Shown: positions 43,954-53,619, counted from the stretch's first letter. The stretch: 64,000 nucleotides of DNA from Flavobacterium lipolyticum (GCF_020905335.1 NZ_JAJJMN010000001.1:2542001-2606000); one strand, 5' to 3'. Notes: generated from the letters alone by a model not told the origin. Numbers and translations: made by a program.

Positions 43954-44706
43954 TTAAGGTAAATATTTGGCTGTGAATTTTGTGGTAATGAAGCCTCCTG
44001 CAATTGGTAGAATTTTTGAAGGATCCTGAGCAACATCCAAACCGGTGCTTGCGTTTACAATATCATCTCCGGCAAAATCCTTAGAGTTAGGATTGATTAA
44101 GCTTCTGATGGCTGAGGCATGTCTGGCTTCTACCGAAACAATTTTTCCGGCTAAAAGTAAATAATCAGCACTTTTGATTAGTTTTCCTGCTCCGTTATAA
44201 GCAGCAACTCCGGTATCTTCAAGAGCTTTTGCTGTGGCAAGAACCTCAGTACGGCTGTTGAAATTTAAAGAGCCATAATTAAAAGCCAAGGAGGGAAGCA
44301 GTTGCGAACTTGGGTCAGGAAGCGCTCCGGTTAAAGCAGCCTTGAAAAAATCCCTATGAATTACTTCATGATGATACAAATCTGTTAATACCTGGCGTTC
44401 GATAGGATTAAAAGTGACATTAAAGCTTGTTGAGTTTACGACTTTAGTATAAAAATCGGCTTCCAGCTGTTCCAGAGCATACGCATAGGTCAGTACTCCA
44501 AAATCACCGGACCCTAAATCAAAAACTCCGTTTCTGATTCCGGGCAATGTAGTGTCTTCCATATCATCGTCATTGTCATTATCGCTACACCCGGCCATAA
44601 GAAGGCCTGCGCCAACTAATGTAAGGCCGCTGAGCTTTAGAAAGCTCCTTCTGTTGTTCAATGAAGGGTCAACTTCATGAATTTTAACTTCGTTTTTCAT
44701 AATCAA
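43954..44706 (-). CDS. ferritin-like domain lipoprotein with Tat-like signal (first of pair)
   Basis: A 250-residue protein with NRRSFLKLSGLTLVGAGLL followed by a lipobox MAGC (Cys about residue 40) and an Asp/Asn-rich linker, so it is likely Tat-exported and lipid-anchored. The ferritin-like domain keeps YALEQLEADFY, HHEVIHRDFF and VEARHASAIRSL, matching the downstream paralogue. The two may form a heteromeric di-iron protein. Divergent from the LacI-type regulator at 44885. Confidence 0.82.
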   Translation of the reverse strand: MIMKNEVKIHEVDPSLNNRRSFLKLSGLTLVGAGLLMAGCSDNDNDDDMEDTTLPGIRNGVFDLGSGDFGVLTYAYALEQLEADFYTKVVNSTSFNVTFNPIERQVLTDLYHHEVIHRDFFKAALTGALPDPSSQLLPSLAFNYGSLNFNSRTEVLATAKALEDTGVAAYNGAGKLIKSADYLLLAGKIVSVEARHASAIRSLINPNSKDFAGDDIVNASTGLDVAQDPSKILPIAGGFITTKFTAKYLP

Positions 44707-44825
44707 GGATTTTAAAAGGTTAAAAGCATGTATTCAGGTATTAACGAAATTTTAAGGCTTACGGTTTTGAAAAAGAAGTTAATTTTAAAAAACACTCTGA
44801 AATTTTAAATAGGATAACGTGTTTT

Positions 44826-44857
44826 TTGTTTTATTTTAGGTAATTCTACTATATTTG
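44826..44857 (+). promoter_or_regulatory. promoter of the LacI-type regulator
   Basis: TTG (44826-44828), 21-bp spacer, TATATTTG (44850-44857): a full Bacteroidota promoter 27 bp before the start codon. Confidence 0.7.
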
Positions 44858-44884
44858 TATTAATTACATAAAATTTATTTTTAA

Positions 44885-45910
44885 ATGAAAGCTAAAGCAA
44901 CTCTAAAGCAAATTGCGAAGGAACTCGGTGTTTCTGTATCTACTGTTTCTAAGGCATTAAATGATAGCCCGGAGATTAGTGAGCAAACAAAGGTGAAGAT
45001 TAAGGAGTATGCCAAACTCAAAAATTATAAACCGAATGTTATTGGTTTGAATTTAAAGAATCGTAAAACTAAAACAATAGGTGTAATTATACCTAATATA
45101 CTAAACTCCTTTTTTGCAAAGGTTTTTAGTGGTATTGAAAAAGTAGCCGATAAAAAAGGATATAATGTAATTACTTGTATTTCGAACGAATCTCTGGAAA
45201 AAGAAGTTCATACGCTTGAAATGTTAAGCAACGGAACGATTGACGGATTTATATTGTCAGTATCTGAAGAAGCGCAAAAATTAGAAGATTATGGTCATTT
45301 TTCGGCGATCATTGCTGATGGAACACCTATTGTGATGTTTGACAGAATAGCTGATGGAGTAGAATGTGACAAAGTAATAGTCGACGATTTTGATTCTGCT
45401 TTAAATTCAACACAGCATTTAATTGATTTGGGATGTAAAAATATTGCTCTGATTTCATCCGTAGACAATTTAAGTGTTGGAAAATTAAGAGCCGACGGTT
45501 ACTTAAAAGCATTAGCAGACAATAATATTCCGGTAAACGAGAATATAATTCTTCGTACCGATTCTGAAGAAGATATGAAGAGTAAAATTGATGGCATTTT
45601 TGAACATAAAATAGATGCAATTTTTGCTTTGGATGAAAATGATTCAGTGGCCGCATTACGGGTAAGTCTGAAAAAAGGATATAAGGTTCCTGAAGATATT
45701 TCAATTATAGGTTTTGCCGATGGAATTTTAGCTTCAAGACGTTTGTCGCCAAGTTTAACAACAGTAAGTCAGCACGGAATTGAGATTGGAGAGGTCGCTG
45801 CCAAAAGACTAATTCAAAGATTAGAAGAGCCGGAAGGAGAAACATCAGACTATGAAACAATCGTTATCAAAACAAAACTGAAAGAACGAGAGTCTACAAG
45901 AAAAGCTTAA
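44885..45910 (+). CDS. LacI family transcriptional regulator
   Basis: A 341-residue LacI/GalR protein: the HTH and hinge helix occupy residues 3-58 (LKQIAKELGVSVSTVSKALN) and the periplasmic-binding-like effector domain 60-335 (TIGVIIPNILNSFFAKVFSGIE, DGFILSVSEE, VVDD-type switch, SIIGFADG). No sugar-metabolism gene is adjacent; the nearest divergent neighbours are the ferritin-like pair. Target unknown. A terminator follows directly. Confidence 0.93.
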   Translation: MKAKATLKQIAKELGVSVSTVSKALNDSPEISEQTKVKIKEYAKLKNYKPNVIGLNLKNRKTKTIGVIIPNILNSFFAKVFSGIEKVADKKGYNVITCISNESLEKEVHTLEMLSNGTIDGFILSVSEEAQKLEDYGHFSAIIADGTPIVMFDRIADGVECDKVIVDDFDSALNSTQHLIDLGCKNIALISSVDNLSVGKLRADGYLKALADNNIPVNENIILRTDSEEDMKSKIDGIFEHKIDAIFALDENDSVAALRVSLKKGYKVPEDISIIGFADGILASRRLSPSLTTVSQHGIEIGEVAAKRLIQRLEEPEGETSDYETIVIKTKLKERESTRKA

Positions 45911-45915
45911 TAAAC

Positions 45916-45949
45916 AAAAAACCATCAGCCGCAACTGATGGTTTTTTTA
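45916..45949 (+). terminator. terminator of the LacI-type gene
   Basis: ACCATCAG / CTGATGGT stem with A-run before and seven Ts after. Confidence 0.85.
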
Positions 45950-47342
45950 TTTTGATTTGAAAATTTTTTAATTTATCCAGATGTATCCTGTGTAATAATC
46001 ACTGTAATTCGGGGCAATGTAAAACTTTAAAGGACAAATCATCATAGATTTTTGAAAAGTTTTCCTGGATGATCGGGCAGGTGCAGCCTGTTCGGCAGAT
46101 CTTAAACGGAAAGACAGTCTTTTATATGAGAAATACAGATGTGCTTTGGGGTGTAAAAAGCAGTGTGTAACGAGTATTGTTGTGAGGGCAACCGCGCACA
46201 AAGCCCAATGACAGACGCATTGCCTTATGAGTAAGGTTCGACTTGCAGAAAGTACTTCAGATCGTAATTTGTACCGGTTAACAGAAAAGGAATGTCGGGC
46301 ATGCAGGTGAGTTCTAGTTAGGGAATCTGCTGACTTATAGTGTGGCTTTTATGCCCAAAGTAGGGTAAGTAATGAAAAATAGTTTGCAATACCCGATGTG
46401 TGAACTGACTCTGCGGATGAGTTTATAGTAGAGGTATAGAGGAAAGAAAGAAGTTATGACATAGAAAAAAAACGAAGCAGTTGAAGGGGAGCGCTTAATC
46501 CAAAACAGCAGCTAAAATGTATTTGTATCAAAGCATCGATGATTTTGTTCGTCCCAATTTCCGATCTCTGTTTTCGTGCAGTATTAGTGAACCGGTAAAG
46601 GTTGTAACAGATAAAAAGTTAGGATGAATTCCTTTGGGGGTAAATATATATCAAACAAATCTCCTCTTCCAGAAGAAAGAGCTTCAGGGAGTCGCATATC
46701 CTCATCCATTATATCATGAAAAGAACGATTCCTGCTATAAGGAAAAAGCAATCAGTAAGTTATGCCAAAAAGAAACATTGAACTAAAAGTAAAATAAAAT
46801 CGGTGTTATTTTGATGTATTTTCTTATAATATAAGCCGCTCCCAACACAAGAACACGATTTTTTAGGATATCATTCAATAGATGCAAGATATTTACTTAT
46901 AAATTTATTTTAATTAACATTAAAATTCTTATAAATTGATTTGAAATTTCATAAAGTTATTTATATTTGCCGATAATGAAAGTTTTTTACTACATAAAAA
47001 ATAGGGTGTGCCAAATATACTCACTATAGTTTATATAGATCAAAAAACAAATTAATTTACTGATTCTGTCAGATAACATTTATGCAATGTGGTAAAAAGT
47101 GTTGATAGGTGAAAGGGTATAAGTATATTTTTTCGAAAGAAATAATTAGGACTTTGTTCTTTTCATATTTATTTTTCTGATAAAATACAGAATAACGCTA
47201 ACGCCAGAACTATCTGTGGATAGTTGAGGAACGTAATGACGTTTCGGATATCCAAATTAGCGTAGCGTTGTGTGATGAGAAAATATTAAGATTAAAGGTA
47301 ATGGGGGTAGGACACCGAATTGCATAGTGAAAATTTACAATA
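45950..47342. other. gene-poor degenerate region
   Basis: About 1.4 kb with no convincing gene. A 77-codon minus-strand frame (45968-46201) and a short plus-strand fragment (from 46518, MYLYQSIDDFVRPNFRSLF) could be gene remnants but match nothing I know. 46200-46520 is less AT-rich and has several local complementary pairs. 46815-46890 resembles 48520-48596. 47190-47265 holds nested hairpins (AACGCTAA with TTAGCG-AGCGTT; AACTATC-GATAGTT). Confidence 0.5.
46815..46890. repeat. degenerate direct repeat, left copy
   Basis: TTTTGATG...TTTTCTT, then AACACAAGAACACGATTTTT and ATATCATTCAA, aligns by eye at roughly 70 percent with 48520-48596, across the GT90 gene. Confidence 0.5.
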
Positions 47343-48275
47343 ATGAAAGTTGAAAAAGAGTACAAGTTTTTTTTATATTTAAGGGGGTATTATAATTCTA
47401 TTTTTGCAAATTACAAAGAGTATCTCTCTAAAAAAGAATATTTGCTTTCCAAGCTCAGTGATGAAGAGATAAGTATGTGTTATGATCGAAAACAATATTA
47501 TAATAAAGATAATTTTTCTTTTCGAGATATTAGTTCCGAATATACAATTGATGATCTGCGAAATATTAAAAGTCCAACATCTTATTATATTGACACATTT
47601 GAATACGCTAGATATTTTGATAAAAATTACCCAATTCGTTTCGTGTTTGGTGATGTAGATTTCGTCCCCAAAGAACATGCAATAGTTAAAAGTCGGCCTA
47701 TTGGTAATGACAACGGGAAAGGAATACTCTTAAATTTAGACAGACAGCGCCATTTCAAATTCATCAAAAATGATATAGCGTATGCTCAAAAAAATGATAT
47801 ACTTATTGGAAGATTATCCATTCGTAAACAACACAGAATAGAGTTCTTTAAAAAACATTTTAATAATCCAAATGTTGACATAGGGCATGTGAAAAAAAAT
47901 GGGGAAAATGCCCAATGGTTTAAAGATAGACTCTCATATAAAGAGCACCTGAATTATAAATATATTTTGAGTTTGGAGGGATACGATGTGGCAACTAATC
48001 TTAAATGGATAATGAGTAGCAATTCTATTGCTGTATCTCCAAAACTAAAATTTGAAACATGGTTTATGGAGGGGAAATTACGAGGAGGGGAGCATTATAT
48101 AGAAATTGCAGATGATTATTCGGATTTAGATGAAAAGTTAGATTTTTATTTAAATAATCCTAAAGAAGCTTTGGAAATAATACATAATGCAAATGAGTAT
48201 GTTAAAAAATTCAGAAACAAATATATGGAAGAGTTGGTATCTATTTTGGTTTTAGAATCGCTTTATATATCATAA
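47343..48275 (+). CDS. GT90/CAP10-like glycosyltransferase
   Basis: A 310-residue protein without signal peptide. The C-terminal half fits the CAP10/GT90 (LpsA-like) pattern: YKYILSLEGYDVATNLKWIM, SSNSIAVSPKLKFETWFMEG, EHYIEIADDYSDLDEKLDFY, and AANEYVKKF-type end. Members transfer glucose or xylose to lipopolysaccharide, capsule or protein. The gene is isolated in a degenerate AT-rich island, has no polysaccharide genes around it, and is bracketed by degenerate direct repeats, suggesting horizontal acquisition or the remains of a larger surface-glycan locus. Confidence 0.75.
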   Translation: MKVEKEYKFFLYLRGYYNSIFANYKEYLSKKEYLLSKLSDEEISMCYDRKQYYNKDNFSFRDISSEYTIDDLRNIKSPTSYYIDTFEYARYFDKNYPIRFVFGDVDFVPKEHAIVKSRPIGNDNGKGILLNLDRQRHFKFIKNDIAYAQKNDILIGRLSIRKQHRIEFFKKHFNNPNVDIGHVKKNGENAQWFKDRLSYKEHLNYKYILSLEGYDVATNLKWIMSSNSIAVSPKLKFETWFMEGKLRGGEHYIEIADDYSDLDEKLDFYLNNPKEALEIIHNANEYVKKFRNKYMEELVSILVLESLYIS

Positions 48276-48799
48276 ACCTCCGATATTCGGTAAATTACAA
48301 TATGACGTATCAGTCTGGTTTTTGTGGAAAGGGGTAAAAGCCGATTAAAAAGAGATAACTACTTTTTTAAGGTTTTGTAAGGATTACTTTCTTTAATATT
48401 CATCCATTGCCATAGGGTAGTATTAATAGAAAATTTCTTTTGGCACTCTTTTTTCATCAGATCAAGTCATGGATAAGATCATTCTCAACATCAGCAAAGG
48501 GGGCAAAAAAAAGCTTTTTTTGATGGCTTTTCTTGTGTAGAAAGCTATTTCCAGCACAAGAATACGGCTTTTCATAATATCATTCAACAAATGGAAAATT
48601 CCAACCGATGTGTTATGAAAAATCAACACAGAAAATTCAAAAAGGCAAATTCAGAAATAAACAAACTACTTTCTGGGAATTGTTTTTTCAAACTTCAACT
48701 ATTTCTCACGGAACATTGGATTTTTTCCTTTTTTTAGTATTGATTTAAACCTAAGATTTTAGCATTTTAAAATCAAATTACTCTTCAAAAAAATGAAAT
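48276..48799. other. gene-poor degenerate region after the GT90 gene
   Basis: About 520 bp without a supported gene. One plus-strand frame (about 48505-48740) encodes KAFFDGFSCVESYFQHKN and further residues but has no start context and looks like a remnant. Contains the right copy of the direct repeat. Confidence 0.4.
48520..48596. repeat. degenerate direct repeat, right copy
   Basis: TTTTGATG...TTTTCTT, CAGCACAAGAATACGGCTTT, ATATCATTCAA: counterpart of 46815-46890. Confidence 0.5.
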
Positions 48800-48835
48800 C
48801 CCCCGTTTTTTAGTGAAAATACCTAAAAACGGGGG
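48800..48835 (-). terminator. terminator after polA
   Basis: Perfect stem CCCCCGTTTTT / AAAAACGGGGG, 94 bp beyond the polA stop on the minus strand, followed there by a T-rich tract. Confidence 0.75.
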
Positions 48836-48928
48836 TGTTCAGAAATAATGGGATTAAAACCACTGATGATAACAGGTTTTTTAGTCCTGAGTGTGCCCAA
48901 CAGAATTTAGCAAAAAACGGATGTAAAA

Positions 48929-51772
48929 TTAATGTGCAGCGAGCCAGTCTTTACCCATTCCAAGTTCAACTTCCAAAGGAACTGCCATAGTAAAGGCATT
49001 TTCCATTTCGTGTTTGATCATAGGCTGGATTTTTTCGAGTTCGTCGTTGTGAACATCGAATACAAGCTCATCATGAACCTGAAGCAGCATTTTAGATTTC
49101 CAGTTTTCGTCTTTCAATTTTTTATGAATGTTGATCATGGCAATTTTGATCACATCGGCAGCGCTTCCCTGAATTGGGGCATTTACAGCATTTCGCTCAG
49201 CAGCACTTCTAACCACCGCATTTGCCGAGTTGATGTCTTTTAAATAACGGCGACGGCCTAAAATGGTCTGCACATATCCTTTTTCACGCGCAAATTCAAT
49301 TTGTTCAGAAATATAAGATTTCAGTCTCGGGTATGTTTTGTAGTAAGCTTCAATCAAAGCGGCGCTTTCACTGCGGGATAACGAAGTCTGATTGCTCAGT
49401 CCGAAAGCAGAAACCCCATAGATAATTCCAAAGTTAACTGTTTTTGCATTACTTCTTTGCTCGCGCGAAACTTCCTCTAAAGGCACATCAAAAACTTTGG
49501 CTGCGGTTGCTCTGTGAATGTCTTCTCCGTTTTTAAAAGCGGCAATCATATTTTCTTCACCACTTAAAGCGGCAATAATTCTTAATTCTATCTGCGAGTA
49601 ATCGGCAGAGATTAAAGTATAGTTTTCATCGCGCGCAACAAAAGCCTTACGAATCTGACGCCCTCTTTCGGTACGAATCGGGATATTCTGTAAATTCGGA
49701 TTGTTAGAACTCAAACGTCCTGTTGCGGCAACAGTCTGCATATAATCCGTATGAACACGTTGTGTCTTTTTGTCCACCTGTTCCGGTAAAGCCAGAATAT
49801 AAGTACTCTGTAATTTCACCATTTGACGCCAATCCAGAATTTCTTTTACGATTGGATTGTCGTTGGCCAAATAAGTTAAAACTTCCTCGCCGGTTGCATA
49901 TTGACCGGTTTTGGTTTTCTTCTGCTTTGCTCCGCCAATTTTAAGTTTGTCAAACAAAATGTCGCCCAGCTGTTTAGGAGAAGCCAGGTTGAATTTCTCT
50001 CCGGCAGTTTCGTATATCTTCTGTTCTAGAGATTTGATTTCAACATCCATTTCTTTTGACATCGCCTTTAAAAACTCCACATCCAGACGAATTCCTTCCG
50101 TTTCCATGGCCGCTAAAACGCTTACTAGCGGAATCTCAATTTCGTCAAATAATTTCTTCGTTTCGGTTTTGTCTAATTCTGTAGTGAAGATTTCTTTAAG
50201 CTGTAAAGTGATATCAGCATCTTCGGCGGCATATTCCTTGATATCTTCAAGAGCTACATCGCGCATTGAAATTTGATTTTTTCCTTTTTTGCCAATCAAT
50301 TCCTCAATTGGTTTTGGAGCATATTTCAGGTAAGTTTCCGATAAAATGTCCATGTTATGACGCATATCCGGATTGATCAGGTAGTGCGCAATCATAGTGT
50401 CAAAAAGTTTTCCTTTCACGGTAACACCATAATTAGAAAGGATTTTTAAATCGTATTTTAAATTCTGACCTATTTTTTCAATGTTTTCATTCTCAAAGAA
50501 AGGTCTGAATTTTTCAATTAAAACCTGAGCTTCTTCCTGACTTTCCGGAAAAGGAACATAAAAAGCTTTTCCTTTTTCGTAAGAGAATGCAATACCAACC
50601 AGTTCGGCGTGCAAAGCATCTAAACCGGTAGTTTCGGTATCAAAACAAACAGAAGTCTGGTTTTGCAGGTTCTGTAAAAGTAATTTTATTCCCAGATCCC
50701 CTTGAATTGCCTGATAGGAGTGAGGGGTGTTTTCTAAAGTATTGTAAAAAGAAGTTCGGGTTGCTTCTGTATTTTCTTCGGTAGAGCCTCCTCCAAAAAG
50801 GTCAAACTGATCTTCGTTTTTAGGCTGTGGTTTTTTATACAATTTAGCATCAGAAACCGGAGCTGAAGTTGTTTCATTCTCGCCTCCTGTTTTAAACAAA
50901 TTATCAAATTGTTCGGCCATTCGTCTGAATTCCAATTCCTGAAAGATAGCTTCGGTTTTTTCAATATCAGGACGTGTTAACTCATAATCGTTTTCATCAA
51001 AAGTTACCGGGCAGTCTAATAAGATGGTAGCCAGTTTTTTAGATAACAATCCTTTCTCTTTATTAGCCTCAATATTCTCCTTCATTTTTCCTTTCAGCTT
51101 GTCTGTATTCGCTAATAGGTTTTCCATTGTTCCAAATTCCTTAAGAAGCTTCTTGGCAGTTACCTCACCAACTCCCGGAAGTCCCGGAATATTATCGGCA
51201 GCGTCACCCATCATCCCAAGGAAATCGATGACCTGTTCCGGACGTTCGATTTCGAATTTGGCTAAAACTTCAGGAACTCCCCAAATCTCAATCCCATTCC
51301 CCATACGGGCAGGTTTGTACATAAAGATATTCTCAGAAACCAATTGGGCAAAATCCTTATCCGGAGTTACCATAAAAACTTTATAATTTTCTTTCTCAGC
51401 TTGTTTGGCAATCGTTCCAATTAAATCGTCAGCTTCAAAACCTGACACTTCAATAATCGGAATGTGCATGGCTTTTAATAATTCACATATATAAGGAACC
51501 GCAATTTTTATGGCTTCCGGTGTTACATCACGATTGGCTTTGTATTCCGGGAATATTTCGTTACGCAAGGCACTTCCGCCTTTATCAAAAGCTACAGCCA
51601 GATGATCCGGTTTTTCACGTTTGATAACATCCAAAAGCGAATTCATGAATCCCATGATCGCCGAGGTATCCATTCCTTTAGAGTTAATTCTTGGATTTTT
51701 TATGAAGGCGTAATAGCCACGAAATATTAAAGCGTAAGCATCAAGTAGAAAAAGGCGTTTTTGTGACGACAT
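48929..51772 (-). CDS. polA: DNA polymerase I
   Basis: A 947-residue PolA with all three domains: 5'-nuclease (LLDAYALIFRGYYAF, GFEADDLIGTIA, TPDKDFAQLV, GDAADNIPGLPGVG), 3'-5' exonuclease (CFDTETTGLDAL keeps the catalytic DxE, so proofreading is probably active) and polymerase (SADYSQIELRIIAAL, REQRSNAKTVNFGIIYG, LLQVHDELVFDV). It starts at MSSQKRLFLLDAY. It functions in repair and Okazaki-fragment maturation. A possible -7 box TAACTTTG lies at 51798-51805. Confidence 0.98.
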   Translation of the reverse strand: MSSQKRLFLLDAYALIFRGYYAFIKNPRINSKGMDTSAIMGFMNSLLDVIKREKPDHLAVAFDKGGSALRNEIFPEYKANRDVTPEAIKIAVPYICELLKAMHIPIIEVSGFEADDLIGTIAKQAEKENYKVFMVTPDKDFAQLVSENIFMYKPARMGNGIEIWGVPEVLAKFEIERPEQVIDFLGMMGDAADNIPGLPGVGEVTAKKLLKEFGTMENLLANTDKLKGKMKENIEANKEKGLLSKKLATILLDCPVTFDENDYELTRPDIEKTEAIFQELEFRRMAEQFDNLFKTGGENETTSAPVSDAKLYKKPQPKNEDQFDLFGGGSTEENTEATRTSFYNTLENTPHSYQAIQGDLGIKLLLQNLQNQTSVCFDTETTGLDALHAELVGIAFSYEKGKAFYVPFPESQEEAQVLIEKFRPFFENENIEKIGQNLKYDLKILSNYGVTVKGKLFDTMIAHYLINPDMRHNMDILSETYLKYAPKPIEELIGKKGKNQISMRDVALEDIKEYAAEDADITLQLKEIFTTELDKTETKKLFDEIEIPLVSVLAAMETEGIRLDVEFLKAMSKEMDVEIKSLEQKIYETAGEKFNLASPKQLGDILFDKLKIGGAKQKKTKTGQYATGEEVLTYLANDNPIVKEILDWRQMVKLQSTYILALPEQVDKKTQRVHTDYMQTVAATGRLSSNNPNLQNIPIRTERGRQIRKAFVARDENYTLISADYSQIELRIIAALSGEENMIAAFKNGEDIHRATAAKVFDVPLEEVSREQRSNAKTVNFGIIYGVSAFGLSNQTSLSRSESAALIEAYYKTYPRLKSYISEQIEFAREKGYVQTILGRRRYLKDINSANAVVRSAAERNAVNAPIQGSAADVIKIAMINIHKKLKDENWKSKMLLQVHDELVFDVHNDELEKIQPMIKHEMENAFTMAVPLEVELGMGKDWLAAH

Positions 51773-51797
51773 AAGTACAATTTATCAATTCAATTTT

Positions 51798-51805
51798 CAA
51801 AGTTA
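51798..51805 (-). promoter_or_regulatory. possible -7 element (TAACTTTG) of polA
   Basis: TAACTTTG on the minus strand 26 bp before polA; no -33 partner seen. Confidence 0.4.
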
Positions 51806-51953
51806 CGAATATCACTATAATATTAGGGAAGAAAATGCTTTGTTATTTGTTTTTCAGAAATAACAGAAGATTTGATAACTATTTTCTGAAAACTTTGAAA
51901 AATTGCAAACCAAAAGATTTTTTTTGCCGTAAGTAAATAAAAAACAATGCGTT

Positions 51954-53489
51954 ATGAGAGAAAATTTATTTACACCAAGATCACTTTTTTTGATGGGATT
52001 AATGTCATTTTTAGGTGCATGTTCTAATGATGACGACAGAACTCCAATTCCTCAGCCAGAACCTGAACCAATGCCTAGTACTGCCCCTCCGGTAGACTTC
52101 ACCGCATTAAGCAATGATAACAAAGTTTTTTACTTTAATGCCAAAGATTTAAAAACTCCTGTTCGTTCTTATTCGATAACAGGATTACAATCAGGCGAGA
52201 ATATCATTAGTATTGACTACAGACCTGCTACAGGTCAATTGTATGGATTGGGCTCTACCAGCAGATTATATACCATAAATGAAAGTTCGGGATTGGCGAC
52301 ACCTTTAGGAACGGCATCTTTCTCTCCGGCAATTGAAGGAACATCGTCTTCTATAGATTTTAACCCCACAGTTGACAGGGTACGTCTGGTGTCTAATAAC
52401 GGAAAAAATCTGAGATTGCATCCCGAACTCGGAACTGTAGCTGCAACCGACGGAAATATTAACGGGGTAGCGAATGCTCAGGTAGGAGCAATTGCCTATA
52501 CCAATAGTCTTTCAGGAAGTACGACGACACAGCTTTTCGATATTGATTATGCTACGGATAAATTGTACCTGCAAAATCCCCCAAATGATGGAGCTCTTCA
52601 GGAAGTAGGAAGTTTAAAAGTTGATTTTTCGGGAGTTGGAGGTTTTGATATACAGCCCGATTCGAATTTGGGAATAGCGGTAAACAATAAAAATAGCCAA
52701 TCAAGATTGTATACGATTAATTTAACGAATGGAGAAGCAACCTGGGTCGGGGTTTTTACACAGCAGATTGTTGAAGTAGCCTTTAAAACAAAACCTATCG
52801 CCTTCGCAACATCCGAAACAAACATTTTGTATCGATTTAATCCGGTTACAGGAACTTCAAATTCAGTTGCTCTGATGGGGATGAATACAAGCGAGCAGGT
52901 GGTTGGTTTAGATTTCAGGCCTGCAAACGGAACGCTTTATGCCCTGACCAATCAAAGCAGATTGTTAACGATTAATTCTTCAAACGGACAGGTGACCGCC
53001 GTTGGTGCTGGATTGTCTCCAACATTATCCGGACAAAATTTTGGGTTTGATTTTAATCCCACGGTTGACAGAATACGTGTAGTAAGCAATACAGGACAAA
53101 ATCTCCGATTGCATCCGGATACAGGGGTTGTTGCCGCTACAGATCTCAGTCTTAATCCGGGGACGCCATCCGTTACAGCTGCTGCTTACACGAATAATTT
53201 TGCACAAGCTTCGACTACACAGTTATTTGTTATCGATTCCGGTACTAGTAGCTTATATCTGCAAAATCCTCCAAACAACGGAACTTTAGTATTAGTAGGT
53301 AGTCTTGGAGTGACAGCCACAGGAATGAATGGTTTTGATATAGGAGGTAACAGTAATGAAGCCTTTGCAGTATTAACAGTTAGTGGTGTGCAGTCTGTTT
53401 ATAAGATTAACCTAACTACTGGTACAGCAACAAAAACAGTTGATTTTTCTCCGGCAGTTACTTCGATGACTTTAGGATTGGGCTTTTAA
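51954..53489 (+). CDS. lipoprotein with two DUF4394 repeats
   Basis: A 511-residue lipoprotein (lipobox FLGAC, Cys about 23, then a Pro/Glu linker). It contains two homologous DUF4394 halves, about residues 50-275 and 285-511. Each has the blocks I-x-x-(D)YRPA-x-G-x-LY-(G/A)-L, SSIDFNPTVDRVRLVSN or its twin DFNPTVDRIRVVSN, G(K/Q)NLRLHP and LYLQNPPN. The fold is probably a beta-propeller-like sheet arrangement exposed on the surface or in the periplasm; function unknown. Single gene with its own terminator. Confidence 0.85.
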   Translation: MRENLFTPRSLFLMGLMSFLGACSNDDDRTPIPQPEPEPMPSTAPPVDFTALSNDNKVFYFNAKDLKTPVRSYSITGLQSGENIISIDYRPATGQLYGLGSTSRLYTINESSGLATPLGTASFSPAIEGTSSSIDFNPTVDRVRLVSNNGKNLRLHPELGTVAATDGNINGVANAQVGAIAYTNSLSGSTTTQLFDIDYATDKLYLQNPPNDGALQEVGSLKVDFSGVGGFDIQPDSNLGIAVNNKNSQSRLYTINLTNGEATWVGVFTQQIVEVAFKTKPIAFATSETNILYRFNPVTGTSNSVALMGMNTSEQVVGLDFRPANGTLYALTNQSRLLTINSSNGQVTAVGAGLSPTLSGQNFGFDFNPTVDRIRVVSNTGQNLRLHPDTGVVAATDLSLNPGTPSVTAAAYTNNFAQASTTQLFVIDSGTSSLYLQNPPNNGTLVLVGSLGVTATGMNGFDIGGNSNEAFAVLTVSGVQSVYKINLTTGTATKTVDFSPAVTSMTLGLGF

Positions 53490-53517
53490 AAAAGACAGCA
53501 TTAAATATACATGCGAT

Positions 53518-53550
53518 AAAGCGACAGGATATTCCGGTCGCTTTTTTTAT
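53518..53550 (+). terminator. terminator of the DUF4394 gene
   Basis: AAAGCGAC / GTCGCTTT stem followed by seven Ts. Confidence 0.8.
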
Positions 53551-53584
53551 AAATTAAAGTTAAAATTTTAATGGGACATGATTT

Positions 53585-53601
53585 CTTCATTTTGTCTTCA
53601 T
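53585..53601 (+). promoter_or_regulatory. direct-repeat operator (CTTCAT, 11-bp spacing)
   Basis: CTTCAT at 53585-53590 and again at 53596-53601, one helical turn apart, as bound by OmpR/PhoB-type regulators. Ten bases later comes the -7 box TAAATTTG (53612-53619). The same operator and spacing occur at 56338-56372. Confidence 0.65.
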
Positions 53602-53611
53602 ATTACGAGGG

Positions 53612-53619
53612 TAAATTTG
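53612..53619 (+). promoter_or_regulatory. -7 promoter element (TAAATTTG) of mini-protein genes 1-2
   Basis: Exact TAnnTTTG match; leader about 35 nt to the ATG at 53661. The operator occupies the place of a -33 element, as expected for an activated promoter. Confidence 0.65.

Noticed and set aside
45968..46201. 77-codon minus-strand frame after the LacI-type gene
   Set aside because: No family resemblance, unusual composition (Arg/Ser/Cys-rich), no promoter; noted only as a possible remnant.
48505..48740. Plus-strand frame encoding FFDGFSCVESYFQHKN...
   Set aside because: No start codon in context; overlaps the degenerate direct repeat; probably a decayed gene, so not listed as a CDS.
49911..50276. 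121-codon plus-strand frame inside polA
   Set aside because: Antisense shadow of a strongly conserved coding region.
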